Below, one piece after another: positions 18,235 through 27,803 of a stretch of DNA of 64,000 nucleotides (positions are counted from its first letter, which is position 1; every line of letters starts with the position of its first letter). Origin of the DNA: JBEULC01 sp045504435 (lineage in GTDB: Bacteria; Pseudomonadota; Alphaproteobacteria; WRAU01; Hepatincolaceae); assembly GCA_045504435.1 (NCBI GenBank), contig JBEULC010000005.1, positions 159,673-223,672 of the forward strand, given 5' to 3'. The notes below the pieces were generated by a model. That model was not told the origin of the DNA. It saw nothing but the letters and a program-made list of their open reading frames with translations, and made no database searches. The position numbers and the translations under genes are program-made.

Positions 18235-18840
18235 TTAGGTTTTATAGGTATTTGAAACAAAAAAAGCTTGATTGGTATTGGGTATGCCTAATAAAATAAA
18301 CATTTCTTCATAAATTTTATTAGGGCGTGGATTAAAAATATCCTCAAAAGAAGGATCATACAAGAACCAAGAATCACTACTTAGTTCTTTTTCTAACTGC
18401 CCCGCTTGCCACGCGGCACAACCAATGGCAATGATAGCTTTTTTAGGGCCAACCCCTTTAGCTAAATCTAAAATCGTGCTTGGCTGATTAGTCATATAAA
18501 TATCGTTTGTAACCTTTACGCTTGTAGCTTGAAGGTACTCAGCTGAGTGTAAGACAAAAAGGTTACTAGGGTTAGCTGGTCCTCCTAGAACTATACTAAT
18601 TTTTTCATCAGTAAGATTAATATCTTTTTCGTTAAAATTAGCAATTACACTATTAATAATATGATTAAATTGATAAGCAGAAGGTTTATTTACGATAATT
18701 CCTGTAGCTCCTGTGCTATTATGGGAAGTAATCAAAATGGCTGATTTAGTAAATCTATTATCTAAAATAGTGGGAGAGGAAATTAAAAATTTTCCTTGTA
18801 AAGATTTGTTGGTTTCATAGGTGCGATTATTTTTAACCAT
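18235..18840 (-). CDS. UPF0301 (YqgE/AlgH) family protein
   Basis: This is a protein of 201 residues belonging to the YqgE/AlgH family, whose biochemical role is not settled. The typical opening LQGKFLISSPTILDNRFTKS is followed by ATGIIVNKPS, VLGGPANPSNLFVLHS and KKAIIAIGCAAWQAGQLEKE. NSWFL-type SDSWFLYDPSFEDIF is also characteristic. It is full length. It lies upstream of rluD on the same strand, after a 420-base gap, and 137 bases downstream of rnhA. Confidence 0.95.
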   Translation of the reverse strand: MVKNNRTYETNKSLQGKFLISSPTILDNRFTKSAILITSHNSTGATGIIVNKPSAYQFNHIINSVIANFNEKDINLTDEKISIVLGGPANPSNLFVLHSAEYLQATSVKVTNDIYMTNQPSTILDLAKGVGPKKAIIAIGCAAWQAGQLEKELSSDSWFLYDPSFEDIFNPRPNKIYEEMFILLGIPNTNQAFFVSNTYKT

Positions 18841-18977
18841 TTTTAACCTGCATATTACTTTTTAAATTAATTAGTTTAAAGGATATAATATTTAATCAAA
18901 TAGTTAAGCCCATTATGGTTGATCTATGTTGAATAGTCTAGTATTAAATTTATATTTATTTATCCAGTTTGCAATAT

Positions 18978-19487
18978 TTAATCTACTAATAAAGACAAAT
19001 ATTCTTGCAAAAGTGGTGCTTTTATTTTTAAAGCAAGCCCACATAATTTATCAGCTTGCTCATTTTGTAAGTGACCATTATGTCCTTTAATCCATTTGAA
19101 ATCTATTTGGTGCTTTATTACTAATTTGTCAAGCGCTTGCCAAAGTTTTTGGTTTTTTATAGGTTTTTTAGATGCACTGCGCCAATTGTTTTGTTTCCAT
19201 TTGCTAATCCAATTAGTAATGCCCTCTTTTACATAAATGCTATCTGTCCATAAATTAATTTTGCAGGGACGCTTTAAACTATTTAAAGCTAAAATTACCG
19301 CTAAAAGTTCCATTTGATTATTAGTAGTATAAGGAACATATCCATTAATTTCTTTGGTTTTATCTTTATAACGCATGACAATTCCTACTGCTCCTTCACC
19401 GGGATTATAAGAACAACCACCGTCTGTCCAAATATCTAATTCTTGGGGCTGCTTTAAATAAGCATCATTATGGGATAAATCTTTCAC
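18978..19487 (-). CDS. rnhA: Ribonuclease HI
   Basis: RNase HI cleaves the RNA strand of RNA-DNA hybrids (R-loops and primer remnants). The protein has 169 residues. The DEDD active site is visible: WTDGGCSYNPGEGAVG, then NNQMELLAVILAL, then NLWTDSIYVKEGI, then GHNGHLQNEQADKL with the final Asp. The basic KWKQNNWRSASKKPIKNQKLW segment is the handle loop of the bacterial type. A short N-terminal extension of about 15 residues precedes the core. It stands alone on the minus strand. Confidence 0.97.
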   Translation of the reverse strand: MKDLSHNDAYLKQPQELDIWTDGGCSYNPGEGAVGIVMRYKDKTKEINGYVPYTTNNQMELLAVILALNSLKRPCKINLWTDSIYVKEGITNWISKWKQNNWRSASKKPIKNQKLWQALDKLVIKHQIDFKWIKGHNGHLQNEQADKLCGLALKIKAPLLQEYLSLLVD

Positions 19488-19591
19488 TTTTTCTCTTAAG
19501 ATTGTTATATATAGGGTTTATTTATATAAATTGGCAATTAATTTAAATATTACTTATAGTGCTATTTTTTAATTTATCCATATAGATTATG

Positions 19592-19679
19592 TTATAATCT
19601 ATAACTAATTGATAACAACTAACATATTGATTATTATCAATCAAGCTTGCTACTTAGCAGATTATATTATAGATTATAA
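19592..19679. repeat. Nested inverted repeats upstream of the secreted-protein gene
   Basis: TTATAATCTATAA (19592-19604) and TTATAGATTATAA (19667-19679) are exact 13-bp reverse complements 62 bases apart. Inside them, TTGATAA and TTATCAA form a second pair near 19608-19640. The set lies about 50 bases before the next gene and may fold in its leader. Confidence 0.4.
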
Positions 19680-19728
19680 TTGGTAATTTAAAATTTAATT
19701 AAATTATAAACTTAGTGTGAAAATCATC

Positions 19729-20403
19729 ATGAATAAAGTAGTTTTAAACCTTTTGGCTTTAGTATTAATTACTGGCTTATTTTATACTATCCAAGCTCAA
19801 GCAATCATAACTCCACTTGCAATTGCTACTGATCCAACGTCTGCAACTAATAATAGCATAAAATCTGAAGTAACCTCCAAACCAAACAATAATTTTTATA
19901 AAGTAACTAGAGAAAGAGATTATTTATCATGCCTCACCCCTTTTTCCGTAGAAGGTATTAATAAATTATATTTAAAAGATGATAACAACGAAATTATTTA
20001 TGTAATTGAAATTCAATCTTTTAATGGTACTTGCCAATGGGAAAGAGATAAGCTTTTATTTAAAAAGAAAACTCCTCAAAGTGAAATTAAACAAGTTTTA
20101 GAAAATTATAATACTAATCTTTATATGAACACTAATTTTACCATAACGTTTTTTGTACGCAAAATTAGAACAGATGTCATTTTACCTATTAATCATATAG
20201 AAGTACCTTATTTTGTAATATTAAATAATAAGAGCAATGACAATATAGTTATTCAAAAATCTTATAAAATTAATCTTATTTTACCAACCAAAGGTGAAAA
20301 AGTTTACACTACTACGCCTATTACTATTGCTCATGGCTTTCCCATTGAGGATTTTTCTAATATGGAAATTATTTCAGGCATATATTTTAATTCTAAATAC
20401 TAA
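19729..20403 (+). CDS. Conserved alphaproteobacterial exported protein, function unknown
   Basis: This is an exported protein of about 224 residues. An upstream GTG at 19717 is possible, but the ATG at 19729 (MNKVVLNLLALVLITGLFYT) gives a clean signal peptide ending near AQA. There is no lipobox. The mature part has CLTPFSVEGINKLYL, a second Cys in SFNGTCQWERDKLLF, a hydrophobic NFTITFFVRKIRTD, and HIEVPYFVILNNKSND followed by a strand-rich end. The two-Cys layout with VPYFV resembles a family of alphaproteobacterial (lipo)proteins of unknown role that I recall with the pattern CPxVxxL, SGxC, PYFVAV. The two Cys may form a disulfide. It lies 31 bases before the dCMP deaminase gene and may share its transcript. 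Confidence 0.7.
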   Translation: MNKVVLNLLALVLITGLFYTIQAQAIITPLAIATDPTSATNNSIKSEVTSKPNNNFYKVTRERDYLSCLTPFSVEGINKLYLKDDNNEIIYVIEIQSFNGTCQWERDKLLFKKKTPQSEIKQVLENYNTNLYMNTNFTITFFVRKIRTDVILPINHIEVPYFVILNNKSNDNIVIQKSYKINLILPTKGEKVYTTTPITIAHGFPIEDFSNMEIISGIYFNSKY

Positions 20404-20434
20404 AAACTTATAAGTATTTAATAGAAAAAATTTA

Positions 20435-20920
20435 ATGGAAAAAATACCCCAAGAAAACCCACGACCTAACTGGGAAGAATATTTTATAGCTATCGTCGAT
20501 GCAGTGGCTTTAAGAGCTTCTTGTGACCGCGGTAAATCAGGTTGTATTATAGTAAAAGATAATCGTATACTATCTACTGGCTATGTAGGTGCTCCTACAG
20601 GCTTTAAGAATTGCTATGAAGCAGGACATTTAATAAGAGAAGTAATATATGAAAATGGAGAAGTTAAGCAACATTGTGTTCGTACCATTCATGCTGAGCA
20701 AAATGCGATTATCAGCGCTGCTAAATTTGGTATAGCCATCCAAGGAGCCACATTATATTGTACCTTGGAACCTTGTACCACCTGCGCTATGCTTATAACC
20801 TCCGCAGGTATTAAAAAAGTGGTAGCAAAATATAAATATCATGCCTCAAAAGCTACCATAGAAATATTAAAAGAAGCAGGCGTAGAGTTAATAGTAGTAA
20901 ATTCTAAATATTCTTATTAA
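20435..20920 (+). CDS. dCMP deaminase (ComEB type)
   Basis: This enzyme deaminates dCMP to dUMP for thymidylate synthesis. The protein has 161 residues. The zinc site is complete: HAEQNAI supplies the His and catalytic Glu, and EPCTTCAM supplies the two Cys. Additional Cys residues early on (ASCDRGKSGCII) and the VGAPTGFKNC block are typical of dCMP deaminases and separate it from tRNA adenosine and riboflavin deaminases. It follows the exported-protein gene closely. Despite the comEB name used in Bacillus, nothing here ties it to DNA uptake. Confidence 0.93.
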   Translation: MEKIPQENPRPNWEEYFIAIVDAVALRASCDRGKSGCIIVKDNRILSTGYVGAPTGFKNCYEAGHLIREVIYENGEVKQHCVRTIHAEQNAIISAAKFGIAIQGATLYCTLEPCTTCAMLITSAGIKKVVAKYKYHASKATIEILKEAGVELIVVNSKYSY

Positions 20921-21023
20921 AAATATAGGCGCTGTTTCAAAAATCTTTAAATAATTATTATAATTATTATTTAATTCACTAATTAAGAAAGGAATTAAGG
21001 ACCCAAAGTTCTTAAAAATAAAT

Positions 21024-22679
21024 ATGTTAAAATCAGAACTATTGCTACCTGGGGGAAATTTTAGAAAAATTAAAACTGCTATGCTCTACGGAGCTGATAG
21101 TGTATACGCAGGCACGCCTGACATGTCTTTGCGCGCTAAATCTGAACTTAGTTTAGAAGATTTAATAGCAGTATCTCACTTAACCAAAAAAAATAATAAA
21201 AAGTTGTATCTAACTTTAAATTTATTTTCTCATAATAAAGATATTGAAAAACTACCTAGCTTTTTAGATACAGTTGCTAAAGTTAATCCAGATGGTTTAC
21301 TTATTGCTGATCCAGGAATCTTTGCCTATTTTAGAAAACATATGCCCAATATGAATCTCCATATTTCTACTCAAGCTAACGTTTGTTCAAGTTTATCAGT
21401 AGATTTTTGGAAGGATCAAGGAGCATCATTATGTGTTTTAGCGCGCGAAGTATCTTTTGAAGAAATTACTGAAATTAAACAACAATGTAAAAACATAAAA
21501 ATTGAGGCTTTTGTACATGGGTCTATGTGCATGACTTATTCAGGTAGATGTTTATTATCTAATTTTATGGCAGAGCGTGGCGCTAATCAAGGTAGTTGTG
21601 CTCATAGTTGTAGATGGGATTATAAAGTAAAAATTCGCTTAAAGGATAATAAAATATTTGAGCTCAATTTAAATGAAGAAAATAAGGATCTATTTAATTT
21701 TTACCTAGAAGAAGAATTCCGTGAAGGTGAGTATTACCCTATTGAAGAAGATGGTATGGGTTCTTATATTTTAAATTCTAAAGATCTATGTTTAATGCCA
21801 GTTTTAGATGATTATTTGAAGCTTGGAGTAGATACCTTGAAAATTGAAGGTAGAAATAAAAGTGAATATTATGCAGCTATAACCGCACGTTCTTATCGCT
21901 ATGCTATTGATGCTTGGTATAAAGATCCAGAAAATTGGAACTATAAACCTTATATGGAAGAACTTAATACGATCCAAAATCGTGGTTATACCTTAGCTTT
22001 TCATAAAGGCAGATTAACTAATTTAGGACATAATTATGATACTTCAGGTACTTTAAGCTCTTATATGTTTGCAGGAATTGTGGTGGATTATGATAAAGAT
22101 CATTTAATTATGGAAATTAAAAATCTCTTAAACGCAGGAGATATTTTGGAATTTATCAGTCCATTTTTTATGGAGCCTATTAGATTAAGAATGTATGATT
22201 TCATTGAAACAGAAACCGGTGACCATAAATCAAAAATAGCTCCTGGAAAAGCTAACCAAACTATTAATATCCCTTTGGCTTTATTTCATAATGAAAATAA
22301 GGAAAATATAAAAAATATTTTGCCCCTTTATTCCGTAGTAAGAAAACTAAATTTCAAAGCAGAAAGCAATCTTTTTTTGAAACAAAATAATGTAGCTTTT
22401 AAAGTAGAAAATAATAAAGCAAGTCAAAATATATTAACTAAGGTCAAAAAAGAGTTAAACTTGCATCTTAATGAAGAGGAACTAAAAAAAGCATCTCAGG
22501 TGCAAGGCCTAACAAATAAGCAGCAAAATAAATCCTTTAAATCTATAGATGATGCTTGTTGTTCTAAAGGTTGTAATGGTTGTTTAGTATTTTGGAATGA
22601 CGAAAAGTATGCAGCTTTAAGAGAAAAACTTAAACAAAAAAAATCAGGTGAAATGCTAATTAAGAATATTGATTTCTAA
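21024..22679 (+). CDS. U32-family protein (TrhP/RlhA-like)
   Basis: This is a U32 family member of 551 residues. The family signature EAFVHGSMCMTYSGRCLLSN is at about 164-183. GADSVYAGTPDMSLRAKS near the start and DTLKIEGRNKSEYY in the middle are also conserved. Characterised bacterial relatives (YegQ/TrhP, YhbU) act in RNA hydroxylation rather than as secreted proteases. A C-terminal cluster CCSKGCNGCLVFWND could bind iron-sulfur together with the Cys of the U32 signature. The C-terminal half is longer than in E. coli YegQ (453 residues). tRNA U34 hydroxylation is the most likely role, but the subfamily cannot be fixed by eye. Confidence 0.88.
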   Translation: MLKSELLLPGGNFRKIKTAMLYGADSVYAGTPDMSLRAKSELSLEDLIAVSHLTKKNNKKLYLTLNLFSHNKDIEKLPSFLDTVAKVNPDGLLIADPGIFAYFRKHMPNMNLHISTQANVCSSLSVDFWKDQGASLCVLAREVSFEEITEIKQQCKNIKIEAFVHGSMCMTYSGRCLLSNFMAERGANQGSCAHSCRWDYKVKIRLKDNKIFELNLNEENKDLFNFYLEEEFREGEYYPIEEDGMGSYILNSKDLCLMPVLDDYLKLGVDTLKIEGRNKSEYYAAITARSYRYAIDAWYKDPENWNYKPYMEELNTIQNRGYTLAFHKGRLTNLGHNYDTSGTLSSYMFAGIVVDYDKDHLIMEIKNLLNAGDILEFISPFFMEPIRLRMYDFIETETGDHKSKIAPGKANQTINIPLALFHNENKENIKNILPLYSVVRKLNFKAESNLFLKQNNVAFKVENNKASQNILTKVKKELNLHLNEEELKKASQVQGLTNKQQNKSFKSIDDACCSKGCNGCLVFWNDEKYAALREKLKQKKSGEMLIKNIDF

Positions 22680-22700
22680 TTTATTAGTTTTTTACTATTA

Positions 22701-24941
22701 TTAAGATTTTTTAGCTACCTTAGGGGGATTATAAAAATAATTTTGCGCTATATTAGCTTCCATAATTACAGGGTTTGTGGAATCTACTTTTCCCCTAATT
22801 TCTTTCATTATAGGAGATAATAATCTACCTTTTTTTGGTAAGCGTACAATTAAAGTGCTTAAAGTGGTTTTGTAAATTTCAAAATCTTTAATATTTTCTT
22901 CTCCAATCTTTTTATCAGATGGCATTTTAATAGTTAAAGGATTAACATGCTTGCCATTAACTAATACTTCATAGTGAAGATGAGGTCCTGTTACCCTGCC
23001 TGTAGCTCCTACAGAACCAATCACTTGCCACTGCTTTACTTTAGATCCTGCTTTAAGCTTAGGCGCAATTTCTTTCATGTGGGCATAAACTGATTCTAGG
23101 TAAGGATTATGACGAATTCTTACGTAGTTGCCATAATCACCAAACCAACCTGCGCGCACTACTACCCCATCACCACTGGCAAAAATTGGAGTTCCAGGGG
23201 CAGCACCAAAATCCACCCCCCTATGTAATAAGGTATAGCCTAAAACAGGATGATTGCGCATCCCAAAACCTGAAGTTAACCTTGGATTATTAATAGGAGT
23301 TTTAACTAGGGTTTTTGAAGTGCTTCTACCATCTTCATGATAATATTCACCTTCATATTTATAAAAAGAAGTATTTTTTACAGATCCTTTTAAGGATCCA
23401 TAAATAATATTATCACAGCCCACTAATTGATCATTTTGATTATATAAACATTCATAAATAATCTCTATCACATCGTTTTCCCTAATTTCTCTTTCAAAAT
23501 CCACATCCCAGGAAAGAATCTTTAAAAGTTGTGCACTTACTGCATTAGGCACCCCAGCTTTTATCGCTGATTCAAATAAACTACTTCTAATAGCAAACTG
23601 TCGTTTAAAAATATAACGGGCAAGTCTTTTTTCCTGTTTATATACTGTATAATTATAATTTTTATCGGCTTCTAGAATTAAATCATAAGTATCACTTACA
23701 GGTAAAGTTAGGCTTTGCAGCTTATTATATTTCCAATCATTAGAAGAAACTAAAACCACATTTACCACCCATTTGGGGGAAATATTTCTTAAATTAAATT
23801 GTTTGTTGATCTTTTGAGTAATAGACAAGGCTTCTACTTTAGAAATTTCGTTATCAACTAAAATATCATATAAGCTACTACCTGCTTCTACAGTAATGTC
23901 TACTTTATAAAATACTATAGGAAGAAAAATATCACTATCTTTAATCTTAACGATTAATCCAGCAACATTTAAAAAAGCCATGCTTTCTGAGGATTTGGCA
24001 GCATTATTAAAAAACTCAGCCTGATTTTTATAAAAATAAGTGGTTGAAGTAATAAAACTTATTAAAATTATACATACTGCAAAAAATTTCATTATATTAC
24101 ATCTTATCCAAAAGGATATTTTTTTTATCATTAGCAAATCGTAATATATAAAAGCTAAATAACTTTTCAAAAATTTTAATAAAATAGTAAAAACCAGCAA
24201 AATCTCGGTAATAATAAATTTAAAAAACTTATAAGTAAAAAATCTTATTTTAAAGGCAAAAATATAAAAATAACCTACTTTATTTTTCCACAATACTTTA
24301 ACAAATAATGGTAGATCTTTAAACATAAATTTAAATTTAGTTTTTAACAAATTATTAATGTTTTTATCTCTTAAGATAAATTTATTAAGGGGCGAATAGG
24401 GTTTAGAAACCCAAGATTTAGATAAAGGCTTGTTTTGCCTACTTGAAAGCCCCCCATAACTTAAGTTATTTAAGCTTATATCTAAGGAATTTACCGTATG
24501 CTGGGTTTTACTAATTAAAATTTCTCTAAAAATCTTTAACACTTTTTGATAAGTTAGATAGATTTTTTTCTTTAAATTAACAATTTTAAATCTTAAGATT
24601 TTTATTTTAATTGAAAAATATATTTTATAAATTATACCTTTTATTATAAATCCTAAATGCTGTATAGAATTTTTAATTGCTTTAGCACAGTTTAAAATCA
24701 CATGCACTACAATAGCTAAGGCTTTACCTAAGCCCTTAAGTAATAAAAAAAATAAATATAAGATTCCATATATAAGATAAGCTAACAAAGTAACAATCTT
24801 ATAAAAGATGATGCCGATTAAGTTTAAAAACTTATGGGCGTACTTAAATAAAATTTTTACCCCATTTATTAAAACAACAAAAGAATATTTTATAAGGCGA
24901 TAAAAACCCTTAAGAAATGCTGCGCCTAAAAGGCTAAGCAA
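22701..24941 (-). CDS. M23 peptidoglycan endopeptidase with long hydrophobic N-terminal extension
   Basis: This is a LytM/M23 zinc peptidase predicted to cut peptidoglycan cross-links in the periplasm. The catalytic domain has His573 and Asp577 in LLHRGVDFG and His654/His656 in GPHLHYEV. Before it lies a LysM/OapA-like region (VEAGSSLYDILVDNE) and SGFGMRNHPVLGY. A membrane anchor (MKFFAVCIILISFITSTTYF) begins at residue 284, where most alphaproteobacterial relatives start. The preceding 283 residues are open, very hydrophobic (for example YLIYGILYLFFLLLKGLG) and basic, and contain no Met until about residue 213. The only upstream initiator is TTG at 24941. An open frame of that length at this A+T content is not chance, so the extension is probably coding. 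Met271 and Met284 are alternative starts. Confidence 0.85.
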   Translation of the reverse strand: MLSLLGAAFLKGFYRLIKYSFVVLINGVKILFKYAHKFLNLIGIIFYKIVTLLAYLIYGILYLFFLLLKGLGKALAIVVHVILNCAKAIKNSIQHLGFIIKGIIYKIYFSIKIKILRFKIVNLKKKIYLTYQKVLKIFREILISKTQHTVNSLDISLNNLSYGGLSSRQNKPLSKSWVSKPYSPLNKFILRDKNINNLLKTKFKFMFKDLPLFVKVLWKNKVGYFYIFAFKIRFFTYKFFKFIITEILLVFTILLKFLKSYLAFIYYDLLMIKKISFWIRCNIMKFFAVCIILISFITSTTYFYKNQAEFFNNAAKSSESMAFLNVAGLIVKIKDSDIFLPIVFYKVDITVEAGSSLYDILVDNEISKVEALSITQKINKQFNLRNISPKWVVNVVLVSSNDWKYNKLQSLTLPVSDTYDLILEADKNYNYTVYKQEKRLARYIFKRQFAIRSSLFESAIKAGVPNAVSAQLLKILSWDVDFEREIRENDVIEIIYECLYNQNDQLVGCDNIIYGSLKGSVKNTSFYKYEGEYYHEDGRSTSKTLVKTPINNPRLTSGFGMRNHPVLGYTLLHRGVDFGAAPGTPIFASGDGVVVRAGWFGDYGNYVRIRHNPYLESVYAHMKEIAPKLKAGSKVKQWQVIGSVGATGRVTGPHLHYEVLVNGKHVNPLTIKMPSDKKIGEENIKDFEIYKTTLSTLIVRLPKKGRLLSPIMKEIRGKVDSTNPVIMEANIAQNYFYNPPKVAKKS

Positions 24942-25047
24942 CCTGAGGGATGCTAAAAAAGGAGAGGTAAATAATTTAAATATAATATCAAATTTATCTA
25001 TAAGCGTAATTCCTATTTTGGATCATATTTAAAATAATCAGAACGAT

Positions 25048-26466
25048 TTATTTTTTAATCAGAACAGCTAAAATTTCTATATGGCTACTAAAAATAAATT
25101 GATCAACAGCCGTTATTATTTTGATGTTAAATTTTCCAGAAGATAACAGGATTTTTAAGTCCCTAGCAAAGCTAGCTACATTACAGTATATCATAATAAT
25201 TTTTTTTATATTATCAGATTTTTCTATCTCTATAACTTGACTTAAGGCCCCTATTCTAGGAGGATTAATAATAATAGCGTCAGCTTTATTAAGTTCTTCT
25301 ACCTTTAAAGGATCTTTAAAAATATCCTTTAAATAAGCTGTGATTTTAGGAACTCCCACCTTGTTAATAGCCATAATTGCTTCTTTAGCTACATCATAGG
25401 CTTTGATTTTTAAAATTTGCGGATTTTTTTCTAATTTAAAACTATAACCCCCAAAGCCACAAAAAAGATCTAAAACGTTTTTAGTAATTAAAAAATCCTG
25501 CTGTTTTCCCTGATTATCCTCATTATTATTAATAGCCTTTATCACAAATTCTTGTAAGGATTTTTCGCCAAAATTAGATACTTGCAAAAAACCACCGCCT
25601 GCAAAATCCACCGCATGCTCGCCATAATAAAGTTTTGTAGGGCTTTTAATAATCAAAGGTAAAGCTTCTGTATCATTGATTTGCCATAATATACGGTTGA
25701 TAAAGGCTTTATCAAACAAACTTTGTAAAGCATTTAGTACCGCAAAATCAGGCTTAAAACTAGATTTTATTAAAATATCTAAAGAGCTTTTGGAAGAGCT
25801 GGTTTGATCAAAATTTATACCTTCATTAAGATCAGCAACTATAATTTCACTAATACCTAATTTGCTATGATCGTTTTTAAGCAATTTTTCCATAGATACT
25901 AAAAAGCTGTTAAGGTTAGGAGTTAATAAAGGACACATTTTAATAGATAAAACATTATTGGTTCTATATTCTTTAAAGCCAATTGTTCCATCTTTTACTG
26001 AAAAAATTGCTCTCCTTCTATGTCCTAAAGGATTATCAAGGTGATTAATAATTTCCAAATTATCCAAAGGCGGTAGATTATCAGTAATTGTCTGATGACG
26101 TATAGCATTTTTTATATTCTGTAATTTATAATTTAAATAATCTTTTGAAGGAAAATGCTGAGCTTTACAACCTCCACATTTACCATAATATGAGCAAATA
26201 GGGTTCAGGCGGCCTGCTTGTTCTACTAACTCAACTTTTTGCGCCATAGGTATAGATTTATTAGCATTAATTTGTTTAATTAAAACTTTATCTCCTATAA
26301 GCGTAAAAGGGACTTTAATTAAATGTTCTTCAAGCTTAATAATCCCATCTAAATCCTTATCTATAGTACTTATAGGGTAAATTTTAGTTAGATCAAAGGA
26401 TGTGTTTTTAGGGGTGCTTTTAAAAGAGCCTGTAAAAGAGCTTTTAGGGGCAGGTTTTCTTCTCAT
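25048..26466 (-). CDS. RlmD/TrmA-family RNA (uracil-5-)-methyltransferase
   Basis: This is a SAM-dependent methyltransferase of 472 residues that most likely makes m5U in 23S rRNA (RlmD type). Four Cys of the iron-sulfur cluster are at 91, 97, 100 (CSYYGKCGGC) and 178 (KMCPLL), with RlmD-like spacing. A short TRAM-like domain lies before them. The Rossmann part has VLDLFCGFGGYSF, the nucleophile Cys428 in MIYCNVASFARDL, and a likely general base Glu464 in HIEILAVL. The usual DPPR motif reads NPPRIGA (401-407), an Asp-to-Asn change worth noting. It is divergent from the M16 peptidase gene. Target site is inferred from the family. Confidence 0.88.
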   Translation of the reverse strand: MRRKPAPKSSFTGSFKSTPKNTSFDLTKIYPISTIDKDLDGIIKLEEHLIKVPFTLIGDKVLIKQINANKSIPMAQKVELVEQAGRLNPICSYYGKCGGCKAQHFPSKDYLNYKLQNIKNAIRHQTITDNLPPLDNLEIINHLDNPLGHRRRAIFSVKDGTIGFKEYRTNNVLSIKMCPLLTPNLNSFLVSMEKLLKNDHSKLGISEIIVADLNEGINFDQTSSSKSSLDILIKSSFKPDFAVLNALQSLFDKAFINRILWQINDTEALPLIIKSPTKLYYGEHAVDFAGGGFLQVSNFGEKSLQEFVIKAINNNEDNQGKQQDFLITKNVLDLFCGFGGYSFKLEKNPQILKIKAYDVAKEAIMAINKVGVPKITAYLKDIFKDPLKVEELNKADAIIINPPRIGALSQVIEIEKSDNIKKIIMIYCNVASFARDLKILLSSGKFNIKIITAVDQFIFSSHIEILAVLIKK

Positions 26467-26567
26467 GGTTTTTTAATTCAATATAAAAATTGATATTTAG
26501 ATGTTGATTTTTACCTTACTTTAACTTTATAGTATACTAACATATTAATTAAAGAGTATATATTTAA

Positions 26568-27803
26568 ATGCTAAATGCTAAAATCACATATCTTAATAAC
26601 GGTTTAACTGTAGTTACTGATTATCTTCCTTATGTTAATTCTGCCACATTAGGCATTTGGGCAAAAATTGGTTCTAGAATAGAAAATAAAGCTAACAATG
26701 GAATTTGCCATTTTTTAGAACATATGGTTTTTAAAGGCACAAAAAAAAGAACCTCTTTTGAAATTTCAGAAAATATTGAAAGCAGAGGTGGATATATGAA
26801 CGCCTGGACTTCTAAGGAAAAAACTGCATGGTATGCCAAGGTGCTTAAAGATGATATTAATTTAGCTTTAGATATTTTATTTGATATTTTAAAAAATTCT
26901 ACTTTCCCTCCTGAAGAGCTTGCCAAAGAAAAAGGCGTTATTATTGAGGAAATTAAAATGTATTTAGATTCCCCTCAAGATCTTGCTTATAATTTATATG
27001 AAAAGCTTTGCTACAATGATAATCCTTTGGCTTACCCTATTATTGGTAATGAGGAAAATATTAATAGATTTACCTCTCAAGATTTTATTAATCATACCAA
27101 AAAATATTATCAGCCCTCAAAAATGGTTTTGGTAATTTCAGGAAATTTTAATGAAGAAGAATTTTTTGCTGAGCTACATAAACAAAATGCTGATTGGATA
27201 GATAAGCCATTAAATATTCATTTACAAGTCCCTATTTTTTCTTCCAAGCATGAGATTATAATTAAAAAAGATATTGAACAAACTGCTCTAATATATGGGC
27301 TTAATGGCTATAGCTATAAGGATGAAGATTATTTCAAAGCCTCTGTGGCCAACACAATTTTGGGAGTTGGCATGTCTTCTCGTTTATTTGTAGAAATTAG
27401 AGAAAAAAGAGGTTTAGCCTATTCTGTAGATAGCTTTTTAAATTCCTATGAAGATTGCGGCACTTTTGCTGTCCAAGTAGGTTGCAATAAAGATAATGTT
27501 AAATTAGTTATCGGCTTAATCAAAGAAGAAATAGCTCAAACTTCTAACACCTTATTAGATGAGGAAATAGAAAAGGCAAAAAATCAGCTTAAAAGCGGAA
27601 TTTTAATGTCTTTAGAAAGCACCAGTAGCCGTTGTGAGCGTTTGGCTGCTAATATCTTAAATTTTAATGAAATTAGAGATCTAAATAAGCTAATCTCTAA
27701 GATCAATGCAGTAAGCAAAAATGATGTTATTGACGTTTTTAATAGGCTTTTAAGTTCTAAAGAAACCATCGCATTAGTAAGCAATTCTGATTTAGCCTTA
27801 TAA
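26568..27803 (+). CDS. M16-family zinc peptidase (processing-peptidase-like)
   Basis: This is a zinc metallopeptidase of the pitrilysin/MPP family, 411 residues, the usual single-chain length. The inverted zinc motif is HFLEH (His48, Glu51, His52), followed by VFKGTKKRTS and the third ligand Glu128 in IIEEIKMYLDSPQD. The C-terminal half carries the substrate-binding GMSSRLFVEIREKRGLAYSV. The closest functional parallel is the beta subunit of mitochondrial processing peptidase and its alphaproteobacterial relatives such as Rickettsia RPP. There is no signal peptide, so it is probably cytoplasmic and may degrade peptides. Often a thrC gene is adjacent in alphaproteobacteria; here the neighbour is a TonB receptor gene. 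Confidence 0.93.
   Translation: MLNAKITYLNNGLTVVTDYLPYVNSATLGIWAKIGSRIENKANNGICHFLEHMVFKGTKKRTSFEISENIESRGGYMNAWTSKEKTAWYAKVLKDDINLALDILFDILKNSTFPPEELAKEKGVIIEEIKMYLDSPQDLAYNLYEKLCYNDNPLAYPIIGNEENINRFTSQDFINHTKKYYQPSKMVLVISGNFNEEEFFAELHKQNADWIDKPLNIHLQVPIFSSKHEIIIKKDIEQTALIYGLNGYSYKDEDYFKASVANTILGVGMSSRLFVEIREKRGLAYSVDSFLNSYEDCGTFAVQVGCNKDNVKLVIGLIKEEIAQTSNTLLDEEIEKAKNQLKSGILMSLESTSSRCERLAANILNFNEIRDLNKLISKINAVSKNDVIDVFNRLLSSKETIALVSNSDLAL

Noticed and set aside
20435..20920. Competence function for the ComEB-like deaminase together with dprA
   Set aside because: The name is historical. The protein is a plain dCMP deaminase, and no DNA-uptake gene is in the window.
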